A stretch of 18,670 nt of DNA from Funneliformis mosseae (taxonomy: Eukaryota; Glomeromycota; Glomeromycetes; Glomerales; Glomeraceae): contig CAJVPP010001657.1 of assembly GCA_910592005.1 (NCBI GenBank), positions 1 to 18,670 on the forward strand, in the 5' to 3' direction. The notes under the pieces are model-generated. The model was given only the letters and a program-made list of their open reading frames with translations. It was not told where the DNA came from and did no database searches. Below, piece by piece: positions 1-10,658 of the stretch (position 1 is the stretch's first letter; each line of letters begins with the position of its first letter). Made by a program: the position numbers and the translations under genes.

Positions 1-1678
1 ATTATTGAAATTTATATAAAAAAATCTATTTTGTTTAATTTATTAAAAAATATCAGCATTTTACATGCAAAATTCATTGATCATCTAATTTTTGATTTAT
101 ATATTGTACAAGCTTATAATTTTATATGTGATCAATATTGGTATTGTACTTAAATTTTGGAAAATTTTAATGGGTGTTATTAATTAACTTTAAGAATTAT
201 GAGGGATCAGATACTTATGACCGCTACTGTAAGTTTCAATTATAGCTTATTTATAGCAAAAATAAATTGAAAATATTTTATTTAATATTGCATATTAGTA
301 AAAAGATATAGCTGAAATGCTATATTTTTTCATAGTAAAGTCAAAGATTTAAAACTTTTAATGACTTTATAAATGGCTTAGCTAAAATTAATATTATTAA
401 TTACTTTATTTAACATTTTATTAAGTATTATGTAAAATGATGTTAATTTAATAAAAATAAAATTTTGATTATTTTTATAAATGATCAACATAAATAAATA
501 TTATTAATTTAGCATTTATTGAATACTAATTTATTCCTTAATTTAAAATTTACTATTTTATTATTTTATAATAATTTTTATATATATATTTTAATATTAA
601 TAATTATATAAGATTTTTAAATTAAAATTATTTTTTAATATATAATAAAATAAATTACTGTAGATTATATAATTAAATATTTATTTAAGATATGTAATTT
701 AAAAAAATATACTTATTTTAATAATTCTTACATATATTATATATTATATATTTATTAAAATTAATAAATATATATTTATATTTATAATAAATATAATTAA
801 TTAATTAAATTATAAATTTAATTATAAAATTTTATTATTAATATTTATTTAGTAACATTAATAATTATAAATATAAGTTTATAAAAATATTTATTATAGA
901 AGTATTACTCAATTTTATAAATAAATTTATATATTATTATAAATTATAAAATAAATTAAAATTTATTTAACATTTAAAAATAATTAAATATAAAAATAAT
1001 TAAATTTATTATAAAATAAAAAATATTTAAATTAAATAATATTTTATAATTAAAAATTAATTAAAATTTTTATTATAACTAATATTATTTTAAAAAAATT
1101 TAACAAATTAAGAGTATTTTTTTTTTATAAGAATATATATTAACATTCATTTTTTTTAATTTTATTATTAATTAATAATTTATTTAATTTATTAAATAAT
1201 ATTATTTTAAGTATTATCTAACTATAATATTTTATTAGAAGAATTATAAATTAAATAATTTAAAAAAAATAAAAAAATATATTATTATAAATAATTTTTA
1301 TTTTAAAAATTAAATAAATTTGTTATTATAAAAGTTATAAAAAAATATATTATTTTTTTTTATATTAATAATATTAAATATTTAGTTAAATTTTTAAAAA
1401 TTTATTATTGATTATGTTATAAATAAAATATAATAATTATATTATTTAAATTTAAGATTATTTTTTTTAAATTGATTTAAACTTAGTTTTGCTTATTTTT
1501 ATTAAAATACTATTAGAATTTTTTATTTAAAATAATTTTAATAAAAATATATATATATTTATAAATATTATAAATAATTTTACTTATTTTTTTTTTAAAA
1601 TTTTAATAATATTATCTAATATTACTAATAAAATATATTAATTTAGATAATTAATTTATATTTATATTTAATAATTAA

Positions 1679-1835
1679 TTCAGATATAAAACTAAATTTA
1701 AATATAACAAATTAAATCTAAATCTGAATTTTAATTTAATAGATTAGATTTAAATCTGAATCTGAATTCAATAGATCAGATTAAATTCAAATCTAATTTT
1801 AAATTTGATTTGAATTAATAAATCTGATTTGAATT
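1679..1835. repeat. Degenerate ATCTGA/TCAGAT repeat cluster
   Basis: The hexamer ATCTGA, its variant ATCTAA and the complement TCAGAT recur many times here on both strands, often flanked by AATT. Short palindromes such as AGATTTAAATCT are embedded. The surrounding DNA has almost no G or C, so the cluster stands out. It could be a decayed satellite or a palindrome-rich end of a mobile element. I cannot name a family. Confidence 0.5.
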
Positions 1836-3740
1836 TATATAGAATATTAATTAATATTAATAAGATCAAATAGGAATTTTACAATAAAAAAGAAGAAAAT
1901 TATAAATTACTTTTATACTAAATATAATTTTAATTTAAAATAAATTTAAATATATTGTAAATTATTATTTAAAATATCTATTTCTGAAAATAAAATATTT
2001 TTTATGAGTATTTTAATGATATTGAGAATTAATTATTATTTATTAATAATAATAATTAAATAAATGATCAAGAAAAAATTTAATAATTATTTATACAACT
2101 AAATTTTTTGATTAAAAGAATATTATTATAATTTTATTATAATTAGTTTTATAATTTATAAATACAACATTTTTTCAAAAAAATAATTCTATTAAAAAAT
2201 AAATTGAAATATCTTTAATTAGTAATAAAAGTACTTTAAATGTATTTATAATAAAAAATTAAAAAGATACTGATATATTTGAGAAAATTAAAAATAATTG
2301 CATTTTATAAAGAAAATGAATTTAGTATTTATGAGTTATGCAAACAATTTTTATATTCAACATAAACAATTATGAAAATAAATAAAAAAGATTTAATTAA
2401 TATATTATCAAGAAATTTTAAATTACATAAAGAAAAACTATCTATATATCTAAAATTAGAAAAAATTTTATTAGATTAGATCATTAAATAATGGTAATTA
2501 CAAAAAGTTATTACTTAAATATTAATAGCTATAAAAGCCTTTATACTTGCTTAAAATATAGATTTTCAAAATTTACCAAATATATAAGCATTTAAATTCT
2601 CAAATTAATAGTTTGATGAATTTTAAATTAATATAATTTATCAAATTAATACTATATAATTGTTATATAATATTTATTTATGAATCAGAAAAAAATTTAA
2701 AGTTTTTTTAATTATATTTTAAATAAATATATTCAGTATAATTATTTTTTGTATTTAATTAGTAATGGAAATAAAACCCTTCTTACCTTCAATATATTAA
2801 ATTTAATAATAGTTAAAAAGTAAAAAACTTGTATAATAGTATTTAAACCGTAGATAATGAAAAAAAATCTTACTGTAATTTTTAGATATATGATTGATAA
2901 AACAAATTATTTCTAATATATATTTTTAAATTAAAAAATATATCTAAAGAAAAAATTTTCTAATAGTATATTTATTTGTATAAATAATAAGAGTTGGATT
3001 AATAAAAAAGAAATAATTTAGTAGATTGAAAATGTTTATGCTAAAAAAGTTTTTTTTAAGTAATTTATGATGTTTTTAGTTCTAGATTTATTTTATATAC
3101 ACTTAATTGATTTTGTTAAATATTAACTTATTATATAAAATCCAAATATAGCTATAATTCTTAGTAGATTAACATTTAAATTATAACTATTAGATGTTAG
3201 TATTAATAAAAGTTTTAAAATAAAGGTATAAACATATAATCTTTAATTTTTATTTTATATATATATTTTAAATATAATTTTAATAATAAGTTTGTATACT
3301 ATATAATCAATAGATGTTAAAAAAATTCATAAAATTATATCTTAAATTCATATTAAAAAACTATCATATTTAAGTATAAGAGTCTCTTGATCTAAAATAA
3401 TTAAAATTTATTTAAATATATATTTACTATAAATAATATATTAGAAAATAAATAATATTATTATTAAATCTCAAATATTTATATTTTATATATTTATTAA
3501 ATTTAAATAAATTTTTGTTATAAATAAAAATTATTATTAATTATAAAAAAAAATATTTAAATTTAATAATTTAATAATTTATTAATTTATTAAATTAATA
3601 ATATTATTTTTAAAATAATTTATTATATATTATTTTAAATATTTATTTATTTTTAAATATTAAATGTAAAAAATATTATTTAACATTTAATAATTTAATA
3701 TTATTAGAAATGATTTTAATAAATATATAATTGTATTTTC

Positions 3741-3889
3741 ATTTAAATAATTTTATTAATTTGTATAGTTTTAAAAAATAAGTATATTATAGTATTTAAA
3801 TGTTTATTATTATTATTAAAATATTAATATTAAAATACTATAATATACTTATTTTTTAAAATTATACAAATTAATAAAATTATTTAAAT
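3741..3889. repeat. 57-bp near-perfect inverted repeat (foldback)
   Basis: The left arm at 3741-3797 is the reverse complement of the right arm at 3833-3889 with one mismatch over 57 positions (G in the left arm, within TATAGTTTT). The spacer is 35 nt and contains an ATT trinucleotide run. The length and near-identity far exceed chance, even in A+T-rich DNA. It resembles a foldback or MITE-like element, but I see no clear target-site duplication on the flanks. It would form a long hairpin if transcribed. Confidence 0.85.
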
Positions 3890-4049
3890 TTACTTTTATA
3901 AAAAATTAAAAATATTTAAAAAATATTTTTTAAATTAATTTTATAAATATATATTATATTTTAATAATTTTATTATTATAATTATATAATTAAAAAATTT
4001 AAAGTTATTTATAAGCTAAAAATTTATAATTTTTTGATAACTTTATTAA

Positions 4050-4225
4050 TATTTAAGGTTGCTAAATAAAATTTAAAGTTTTTGCAAGTCATCTAAATGG
4101 TAAAAGGTAAAATTTATTAAAATTATATTAAAAATTCAAAAAAAGATAAAACTATATTAAAGTTATATAAATAGCAATTAGCAAAATAAAAGTTTAGACA
4201 TTTTGCTAAATTTAAAATAAGTTTA
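4050..4225 (+). repeat. Dispersed repeat, copy A
   Basis: This segment aligns with the reverse complement of 18045-18233. The best part (4050 to about 4126) shows roughly 11 mismatches in 77 columns by hand alignment, including the shared word TTTTGCAAGTCAT. The homology then continues more weakly, with an indel of about 20 nt. Most differences are G or C in this copy against A or T in the other, as expected if the right copy has decayed further. No coding capacity is visible, so the element type is unknown. Confidence 0.75.
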
Positions 4226-4291
4226 GATAATTAATCTAATAATATTATAAATTTATTATAAAGAATTACTTTAATTATTATAATTTTTACA

Positions 4292-4329
4292 TTTTATTAA
4301 GAAATTTTAATGATTTTTATTAAGAAATT
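4292..4329. repeat. Short direct repeat, two copies
   Basis: The 15-mer TTTTATTAAGAAATT occurs at 4292-4306 and again at 4315-4329, a 23-nt period. The flanks carry complementary ATTATAAT-type words. It is minor and may be slippage in low-complexity DNA. Confidence 0.45.
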
Positions 4330-5754
4330 ATTATAATAAATTTTTTAAAATAAATTAAAATTGAATTATTTTAAAAACTACTTGAAAGTCTTAAGATATT
4401 TTATAATAATGTTGATAAATATATATTAAACTTAATAATTAGTATCTTATTAAAATTAATATTTAAGATTTTATAAAGAAACTAATACTTTTTTTTTAAG
4501 TTTGAAGGCAAATAAATTATATTAAATAAATTTTTATGTAATTAAAAATAATACATATTTATTGATATATTTTATTATTATTGGACTTACTTTGAATTAT
4601 AAATTTATAAATAAATAAATTGATTTCAAATAAAAGTAATATCAAATTCACATTTTTTAAATTATATTAATTTAATTTTAATCAAATACAACTTGATAGA
4701 AAGCTCCAATAAAATGAATATAATAGTTTTATTTATATTTTATAATTAATAACTTACAAAATATTTGTATTTATATGTTTTTAATACTAATCAAATCAAA
4801 GATTGTTTATAATTGTTTACAAAAAAACTTATTTGTGCATCTATATAAATTTTGAAAAGAAAAATGTTTCAGATAGGATAAAAATTGTTAGCTCAAAAGT
4901 TAATTTAAAAAAAGAATTTATTTTCGTGTTTAGATACTTTCTTCAAGGTAGTGTAAATAGTTATAATAAATTACAAGTAAATTATAATAGCATATATGAA
5001 TTTTTCAATTAGTATATGAAGAAATGAAACTATCATAGTAAAATAAATATGTAATAATAACATTTACTTAGTTTGCTATAAATTTTTTCTTCGTCATGTA
5101 AAATGGCACAGACAATTGTCACCTGATTTTCAAAAACATTTTTTTTTTAAATCTCATTCCAAAAAATCCTTAAAAGTTAAGTAATCAAACATGGTGGTGT
5201 ATCGATTGTTCCTCTCCGAAGGGATGAAACTGCATCATCTAAACTCAATTTTAAACTTAAAAATTTTAGTTTTTTTTTTTTTTTTATTCCAAATGTGAAA
5301 CATGAGTTGCATGTTTCAAAATAATTTTTTCCGAGATATGAAAAGTAAAATCTACATTTGATTATGTAGAACATCAACTTTTTATTTGCTATACAACAAT
5401 TCTCACTACTCACACTAAAGAAAAGTCCTTATATAATAGATCTAGAATTACGCCGTTAAAATCGGTACTTTGTTCGTAAATTTCTTTCTTTTTGATTTAA
5501 GAAAAAAAAAAAAGAAAATTATTCTAATTTTCACGTATAAACATCAAAACATGTCATCATACGTTACAATTTTTCTTTCGCAACACAAATGAGATGGATC
5601 ACTCCATTTATGAACGTAACTTTATTTTCCTTGTTTTTGTCCATTATCCAAAAAACATCTCTTTATAAACATTCTTTTTAAGGACTTATTAATCAGATAT
5701 TCATAATGTAAAAAGATATTTCTTAAAATAGCAACCACCAATAACGATTATAGA

Positions 5755-5762
5755 TCCGCGGA
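5755..5762. promoter_or_regulatory. TCCGCGGA palindrome (zinc-cluster type site)
   Basis: An 8-bp palindrome with six G/C bases lies in strongly A+T-rich DNA, 790 bp upstream of the 517-aa gene. The sequence equals the pleiotropic drug response element bound by yeast Pdr1/Pdr3, an everted CCG pair. Function here is inferred from the motif only. Confidence 0.3.
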
Positions 5763-5944
5763 ACAAAGTAATGTTTCTTGGGTATTTTGAACACTTGCTA
5801 TTATTATATCACTTCTATTGTGAGCTATATTAAGGATGCATTTTCTAAATGTTTCGTAGACAAAAAGTTTATACAAAAAAGAAACACAAAACCGGGAACA
5901 GGTAACTTTATTTAGTTAAAAAGTTTTTAATGCAAAAACTTCCT

Positions 5945-5957
5945 ATTGGTTGATTGG
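5945..5957 (-). promoter_or_regulatory. Pair of inverted CCAAT boxes
   Basis: Two ATTGG words (CCAAT on the minus strand) lie 8 bp apart at 5945-5949 and 5953-5957, about 600 bp upstream of the 517-aa gene, in a locally G+C-richer patch. CCAAT boxes bind the HAP/NF-Y complex in either orientation. A site this short is weak evidence by itself; the pairing adds a little. Confidence 0.3.
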
Positions 5958-6551
5958 CCGTTAGCGTTGCACGAAATTTAACCAGAACCACTACAGCACT
6001 TTGTTGTGACCTTTGTAGATCACCAGAAAAAAAAAAAAAATTTAATTACAAATATAACAAATGTATTACCACCATCCAAAATCACAACAATTAAATTATA
6101 AACAATGAAAAATATTGCATAATTTTATATTGATTTACATTTTTCGAACACAAGAAATTTCTTAATATGAAACGCAAAATAATAAGTGTACCGATAAATT
6201 GTATATGAGAAAAATTAAGATAAATATCGAGGGGTAAAAGGACTTGACAAGATTCCTTTATCAAAAGTTAAATTTTGATCTATCAAATTAATTTTAAAAA
6301 ATTGAAGGGAATATTGATTATTCTTCTTTCATAAGTTATAATTTTTTTCTTCTTTTCAAAAAGCAGTTAAATATAACAAATATAGTATATACTTTATTCA
6401 AAAGTTGACCTTTTGTCCCACTTTTCACTTCTAAAAAAAATTGTAAATTTTTTTTCTTTTATCTGCTTTTAATTTTCTCTTCAATTTATCCTTTAATTTT
6501 TACCCTTTAATTTAAATCCTTTCTTTCGATTCAATTTTTTTAAAAAAAAAA

Positions 6552-8105
6552 ATGCCAGTTGGAACTTCATCACTTAGCATTAAAGCTCTCCCACTAGAAG
6601 TGATTCATAAGGAACGAAACACAACCTTTTCGCAAATGTTGTCACCGTCATCAATTTTGCCCACAACATCCCTTTTCAAATTGCATATTTCAACAAATTC
6701 CAATACAAAATTAAAATATGAAATTAATGTACAACAATCAAATAACCTTATGCAAAGATCGGGATTATTTTATGATTTATCAACGCAATATAATCATTAC
6801 GCTTCTCAAACTTCTTTAGAAGATCATTTAGCGAATTCTAATGGATTTGCCAACAGTCCTTCATTAGAAGATTTGGCACAAGAAGCTAATGGGTTACCAA
6901 TGTTATGTATTGAACTTCCAAATATTCCGATTGGAATAATTGAGGATTTGTTACAGTGGTTATTTAATAATACTGAAATCAAAGCGGATGATATCTTGGC
7001 TTCTACTTTGGCTTCAAACATTCAATCAACTAGTGATTTCTTCAGTTTATTAAATTTCATCACTTTATTGGATTTATTTGAACCTTATTGTAGCGTAATT
7101 GATGAAATTTTGGTTTGGTATTATTTCGGTTTAAATGAGAAAGAAAGGAGTAATGAAATTTTGAAGAATGAATCATTTGTTGAAGGGGTTATTCCCGCTA
7201 GATTTGTTAAAAGGTTGGCCGAATCCGTCAATGAATTTGAAGAAAAATTTATTTTATCAAGTTTCTTTAGGGGAAAGGTTCCTACCGAAGAAACCTTTTC
7301 GGAAAGATTTGTCGCTGATCCCAGGGTTGTTAATAAAGGACGGGAAAGTGAATTTGAAGAAATATTTCTAAACGATGATAACGTTACGAAAGCTCATAAA
7401 CGTGCGTCGAAGCTTTCTCCTCTTGATCTCGCCGAACCTCCTACCCCATTGGGTTCCGCTTACTTTTGCATTAATCCAAATATTCCCTTTTCTCCAACGT
7501 TTCAACGCCTTCTTTCCCATACTCCAAAAATCACAAAATTCACTTTCTCAACTTCCCCTTCGTCTGATATATTTGAGGATGTACCTTTAACCGCTGGATT
7601 GTCTGTACCTCCAAATACGCCCAATTCATCAGTCCACCCTTTCGTACCTCCAACAAATGCGCCAAATCCATCATTTCGCTCTGTAGTACTCACAAACACA
7701 CCAAATTCATCAGTTCACATTGTCGCACCTCCAAATACTCCCAATTCACCTTTTAATAATATCGCTCCTCCGAATTCACCAGCAACCCCATCATTTTTTA
7801 CTCCAATAGTTCCTCCAAATACTCCAAACGCTCTAATTTCACCAACGACTACAACATCATATTCTGCTATTAAAATTAATGGTCTATTATCTCCTACATT
7901 AATTTCCATTTCACCTTCTTCAACACCAATCACAGCACCTCCAAATACTCCAACTTCTCCATTTATTTTTCAATCAAATAATAATTATAATTATAATAAT
8001 GTTAATTGTGGTAACAAGAACTTTTCCAGGAATTCACGTGAAAAAAATGTTACCATTAATTCAGTGTTGGCCAATTCATTAAATAACTTGTATAAATCAT
8101 ATTGA
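6552..8105 (+). CDS. BTB-like (weak) protein with TPNS-repeat tail, intronless
   Basis: Single-exon gene, 517 aa, starting at an ATG in an A-rich context; the frame is open to the TGA at 8103. I do not recognise a named family. Residues 117-140 (MLCIELPN...LLQWLFNN), followed by helical leucine-rich sequence to about 230, resemble the divergent BTB/POZ-like domains seen in many Mucoromycota proteins. This is inferred from pattern and is not secure. Residues 353-475 carry about seven copies of a PPNTPNSS-type unit (starts at 353, 366, 380, 393, 406, 421 and 463), mostly 13-15 residues apart. They are rich in TP and SP pairs, which are possible proline-directed kinase sites, and are probably disordered. 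A 16-residue internal duplication (SLED...NG) lies at 88-99 and 104-115. There is no signal peptide or membrane segment. The lack of introns contrasts with its neighbours. Confidence 0.8.
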   Translation: MPVGTSSLSIKALPLEVIHKERNTTFSQMLSPSSILPTTSLFKLHISTNSNTKLKYEINVQQSNNLMQRSGLFYDLSTQYNHYASQTSLEDHLANSNGFANSPSLEDLAQEANGLPMLCIELPNIPIGIIEDLLQWLFNNTEIKADDILASTLASNIQSTSDFFSLLNFITLLDLFEPYCSVIDEILVWYYFGLNEKERSNEILKNESFVEGVIPARFVKRLAESVNEFEEKFILSSFFRGKVPTEETFSERFVADPRVVNKGRESEFEEIFLNDDNVTKAHKRASKLSPLDLAEPPTPLGSAYFCINPNIPFSPTFQRLLSHTPKITKFTFSTSPSSDIFEDVPLTAGLSVPPNTPNSSVHPFVPPTNAPNPSFRSVVLTNTPNSSVHIVAPPNTPNSPFNNIAPPNSPATPSFFTPIVPPNTPNALISPTTTTSYSAIKINGLLSPTLISISPSSTPITAPPNTPTSPFIFQSNNNYNYNNVNCGNKNFSRNSREKNVTINSVLANSLNNLYKSY

Positions 8106-8258
8106 AGATTGTGGTGAAGTGGAATCTTCAAAAATAATTATTAATTTTTAAAGTTTTATTATATAAGTGCGTAAATGTTTTGTTTGTTCAAATAGATTGT
8201 ATAGCTTATTTTATCTTACTTTAATCCGAATATTTGTGCAAATGATTGTTTTATTTGT

Positions 8259-8264
8259 AATAAA
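8259..8264 (+). terminator. AATAAA polyadenylation signal, 517-aa gene
   Basis: A canonical AATAAA lies 153 nt after the stop codon at 8105 and is followed by a T-rich stretch, as expected for a 3' end. The motif is also common by chance in such DNA. Confidence 0.45.
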
Positions 8265-8529
8265 GTACATTTTTTTCTTTATTTATTTAAATTGATTTCG
8301 TGATCTTTTTTATTATAATAAAATTTGAATGCTTTTTACGCGTTCAAACCTATTAGGATAATTACATTTAATTACAAAAATCCATTTCCAGAATTTGCAC
8401 CTGCATAATAATGAAAAATTGAATATTATTGTTTTTGTTATAACTATCCCAACACCCTGATAAATCTACGATGAAAATTCAAATGACTGACTCACGCACA
8501 TACAGTATAAAGGATCAGCACGACGCTCC

Positions 8530-8554
8530 ATTGGCCAAACCCTTTGACAATTGG
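8530..8554 (-). promoter_or_regulatory. Pair of inverted CCAAT boxes
   Basis: ATTGG occurs at 8530-8534 and 8550-8554, a 20-bp period, in a patch richer in G+C than its surroundings. It resembles the pair upstream of the 517-aa gene. No gene start is obvious nearby, so the sites may mark an unannotated transcript or be chance. Confidence 0.25.
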
Positions 8555-10110
8555 ATTGATTAAATACTTGGTTAAGCTGGGTTTTAAATACTTCCAATTA
8601 TACAAAACTGGGGTACTTCACTTCGCATATATATTAACAATACATCTGAACAATTAATTACTTGATTTAATCATCACGTGTCTCAACAAAAAGTGGTAAT
8701 ATATAATTAATGCTAGACAAAATGCTCGGTAAACTCATATTCTATTATTGAAGTGATTTTCCGTTGAGAAAAGAAAAAAAAAAAATAATAATAATGTAAG
8801 AGATATATATAATGTATATCGGTGCCTTCCGCGACATACATAATTTGCTGTGCATTTTTCTGGATTGATTATACAATCAATCGGTTTTAACCACTAAAAA
8901 AAGACCATATCCCATATTTGTGCTTATAAGAAAGATAACATTATTTGATGTAACCTTTCGATTAAGTGTTTGGAATAAATCCATCAAAAGATTTCTCGTT
9001 TGACAAATTTCATACAAAATCAACTTGAGCCCTAATATAGACTAATCCGGGGAAATGATCATAACTTCTTATTTTCGAAAATTCTTTCATTTAAAATATA
9101 AATTATTTATTTTTATTTATTTTTTTTTTTTTATGTAAAAAATCTTATCAACAAATAATACTGCATGTATTGATTAATTAAAAAAATTTGTGGTTATAAG
9201 AATATCTATGTAAATCGATGATCTATATTATCCTCTTCGAGTACGAAGGTATTAAAAATAATGTACAATGTCACACCGTCATGATTTTTTTTTTTTAAAA
9301 AAAAAAAAAAACTTGTTTCCTCAATAACATAAACAGGTTGTATAATAAATGATTAAATAGGAATTAGTATGAATGGTCAGGCCAAATGATTTAAATGAAA
9401 GAATAACTTGTATTAATTCCTGTTTAAAAAAAATTTTTTTTTTTCTTCTAAAATTTATACTAACGAACATTGCATTTTACATGCAAGTCAACAATCCACT
9501 CATAAAAGACCATTTAACAATATATGATGAACAACCGTGTTCAATTTTAATGGTTAAGAATTGTTTTAACTTTACAAGTGAGGAGATGGAACGAAAAAAG
9601 TGGCGGTAGATAAAAGAAAAAAAGAATGATCCGCGTGAATTTCTCATTTGTGCACATGCCATTTCTGTAATTGTTCGTAATCTTTAACAACGTATTAATG
9701 TATACCTTTATATACATTTCGATATTTCAATTTTTTTTTTCTCAAGGCTGCATTTGATTATTGTAAAACAAGAAAAAAGGCTCAAAAATCGTACCTGCCC
9801 GATTGATATGATCTCTCCACGCACCCATTAATAAAAAAAAAAATTTTTTTTCTTTCATGTAACGGACACATTTTTTTTTTTTTGATTAATATTGTACAAT
9901 CATCCAATTATGATACTTAATTATTCATTGTTTATCATTATATTAAAGTTTACAAAGCAATGAATTTTGTCTTTTTTTTTTTCTTCATGCAAATGCAAAT
10001 GCAAAATATTTTATAATATACAGTCATTTGACTTACAAATAAAAAAAATTATGAATAAAGAAATCTGGGCTGGGTATGAAATTCGCTTGAACTTCAAGTA
10101 ACCTAATTCA

Positions 10111-10118
10111 TGACGTCA
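10111..10118. promoter_or_regulatory. TGACGTCA (CRE/ATF-CREB site)
   Basis: A perfect 8-bp cAMP-response-element palindrome lies 738 bp upstream of the RRM-R3H start codon. In fungi this sequence is bound by Atf1/Sko1-type bZIP factors in stress responses. That link is family knowledge; its activity here is inferred. Confidence 0.4.
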
Positions 10119-10238
10119 CACAATCATTTTGGATCAAAAAAATTTTTTTTTTGTGGAGTTACAGGTAAGGTAAGATTAGTATTAAAGAAGGGTGTTTGTT
10201 AAGGTGACTGGATGTAACAGTTGATGTATTAGAACTTT

Positions 10239-10353
10239 GCTCAACTTTGCATAAAAAAGTTCCTTTTTTTTTTAGTAAGAGACTTGTTTTTCTCGTTGCG
10301 AAGTTGAGCGTGTTTTCAGGGGTGAAGTGGTAACGTTTTGACACTTCACGCTC
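10239..10353. promoter_or_regulatory. Cluster of inverted repeats upstream of the RRM-R3H gene
   Basis: GCTCAACTTTGC at 10239-10250 pairs with GCGAAGTTGAGC at 10298-10309, 11 of 12 positions complementary. GTGAAGTG at 10322-10329 pairs perfectly with CACTTCAC at 10342-10349. GAGCGTG at 10305-10311 is the complement of CACGCTC at 10347-10353. AACTTTGC is also directly repeated at 10233 and 10243. The patch is G+C-rich for this region and lies 500-620 bp before the start codon. It could be a transcription-factor binding cluster or a structured leader RNA. Confidence 0.45.
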
Positions 10354-10658
10354 TTGTTTCCGCTTTGCATTCTTGGGTTTTTTCGAGCCTTATTTTACCT
10401 TAATTTTATTATTTATTATTTTTATTTTTTTACCTTTTTTTTTTTTTTTTTCATTAAAAAAAAAAAAAAACCCTACCTCTTTATCCTTTTTATTATTTTA
10501 TTTTTCAAATAAACTTGCATTTCCAAATTTTTCTTTTTAATAAAGAAAAAAAAATAAGTCCGTCGTTTTTTTGTTTCATTAATACGTAGATTTGAAAGTG
10601 TTTGAAAGACAATCGTTTATTTATTATTCGTGTTTTCAAACTTGTTTCTTTCATCTCT

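Larger units (their letters stand above)
1..4800. other. A+T-rich gene-poor block (left)
   Basis: This stretch is close to 90% A+T by eye; some 60-base lines contain only two or three G or C. No frame stays open long enough to suggest a protein, and I find no recognisable transposase, reverse transcriptase or RNA gene. It holds several inverted repeats, listed separately, and one copy of a repeat that recurs in opposite orientation near the right end of the window. It is probably decayed, repeat-derived intergenic DNA, but that origin is inferred from composition only. Confidence 0.7.
4801..6551. other. Intergenic region upstream of the 517-aa gene
   Basis: G+C content rises from about 4800 onwards, marking the edge of the gene island. 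There is no convincing gene: the open frames are short, run through homopolymers and lack recognisable motifs. Homopolymeric A and T tracts are frequent, and the last 250 bases before the ATG at 6552 are T/C-rich, as is common in fungal promoters and 5' leaders. Two candidate transcription-factor sites are listed separately. Confidence 0.6.

Noticed and set aside
4803..5012. 69-codon plus-strand open frame
   Set aside because: Low-complexity Lys/Asn/Phe/Ile composition expected from A+T-rich DNA, no ATG at its start, no motif and no splice or promoter context.
5177..5413. 78-codon minus-strand open frame
   Set aside because: Runs through a poly-T tract giving a Lys run; no domain and no supporting neighbours.
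7168..7590. Plus-strand frames at 7168-7371 and 7375-7590 inside the 517-aa gene
   Set aside because: They are out of frame with a long coherent coding region and lack motifs.
6824..7933. Minus-strand frames opposite the 517-aa gene, some with a GVFGGT repeat
   Set aside because: The repeat is the antisense reading of the PPNTPN units, so these are shadows of the real coding strand.
9373..9609. 78-codon plus-strand open frame and the antisense frame at 9477-9662
   Set aside because: Both cross homopolymers, overlap each other and show no recognisable domain.
10159..10344. 61-codon minus-strand open frame
   Set aside because: No ATG start; it lies over the inverted-repeat cluster, which explains the higher G+C content.
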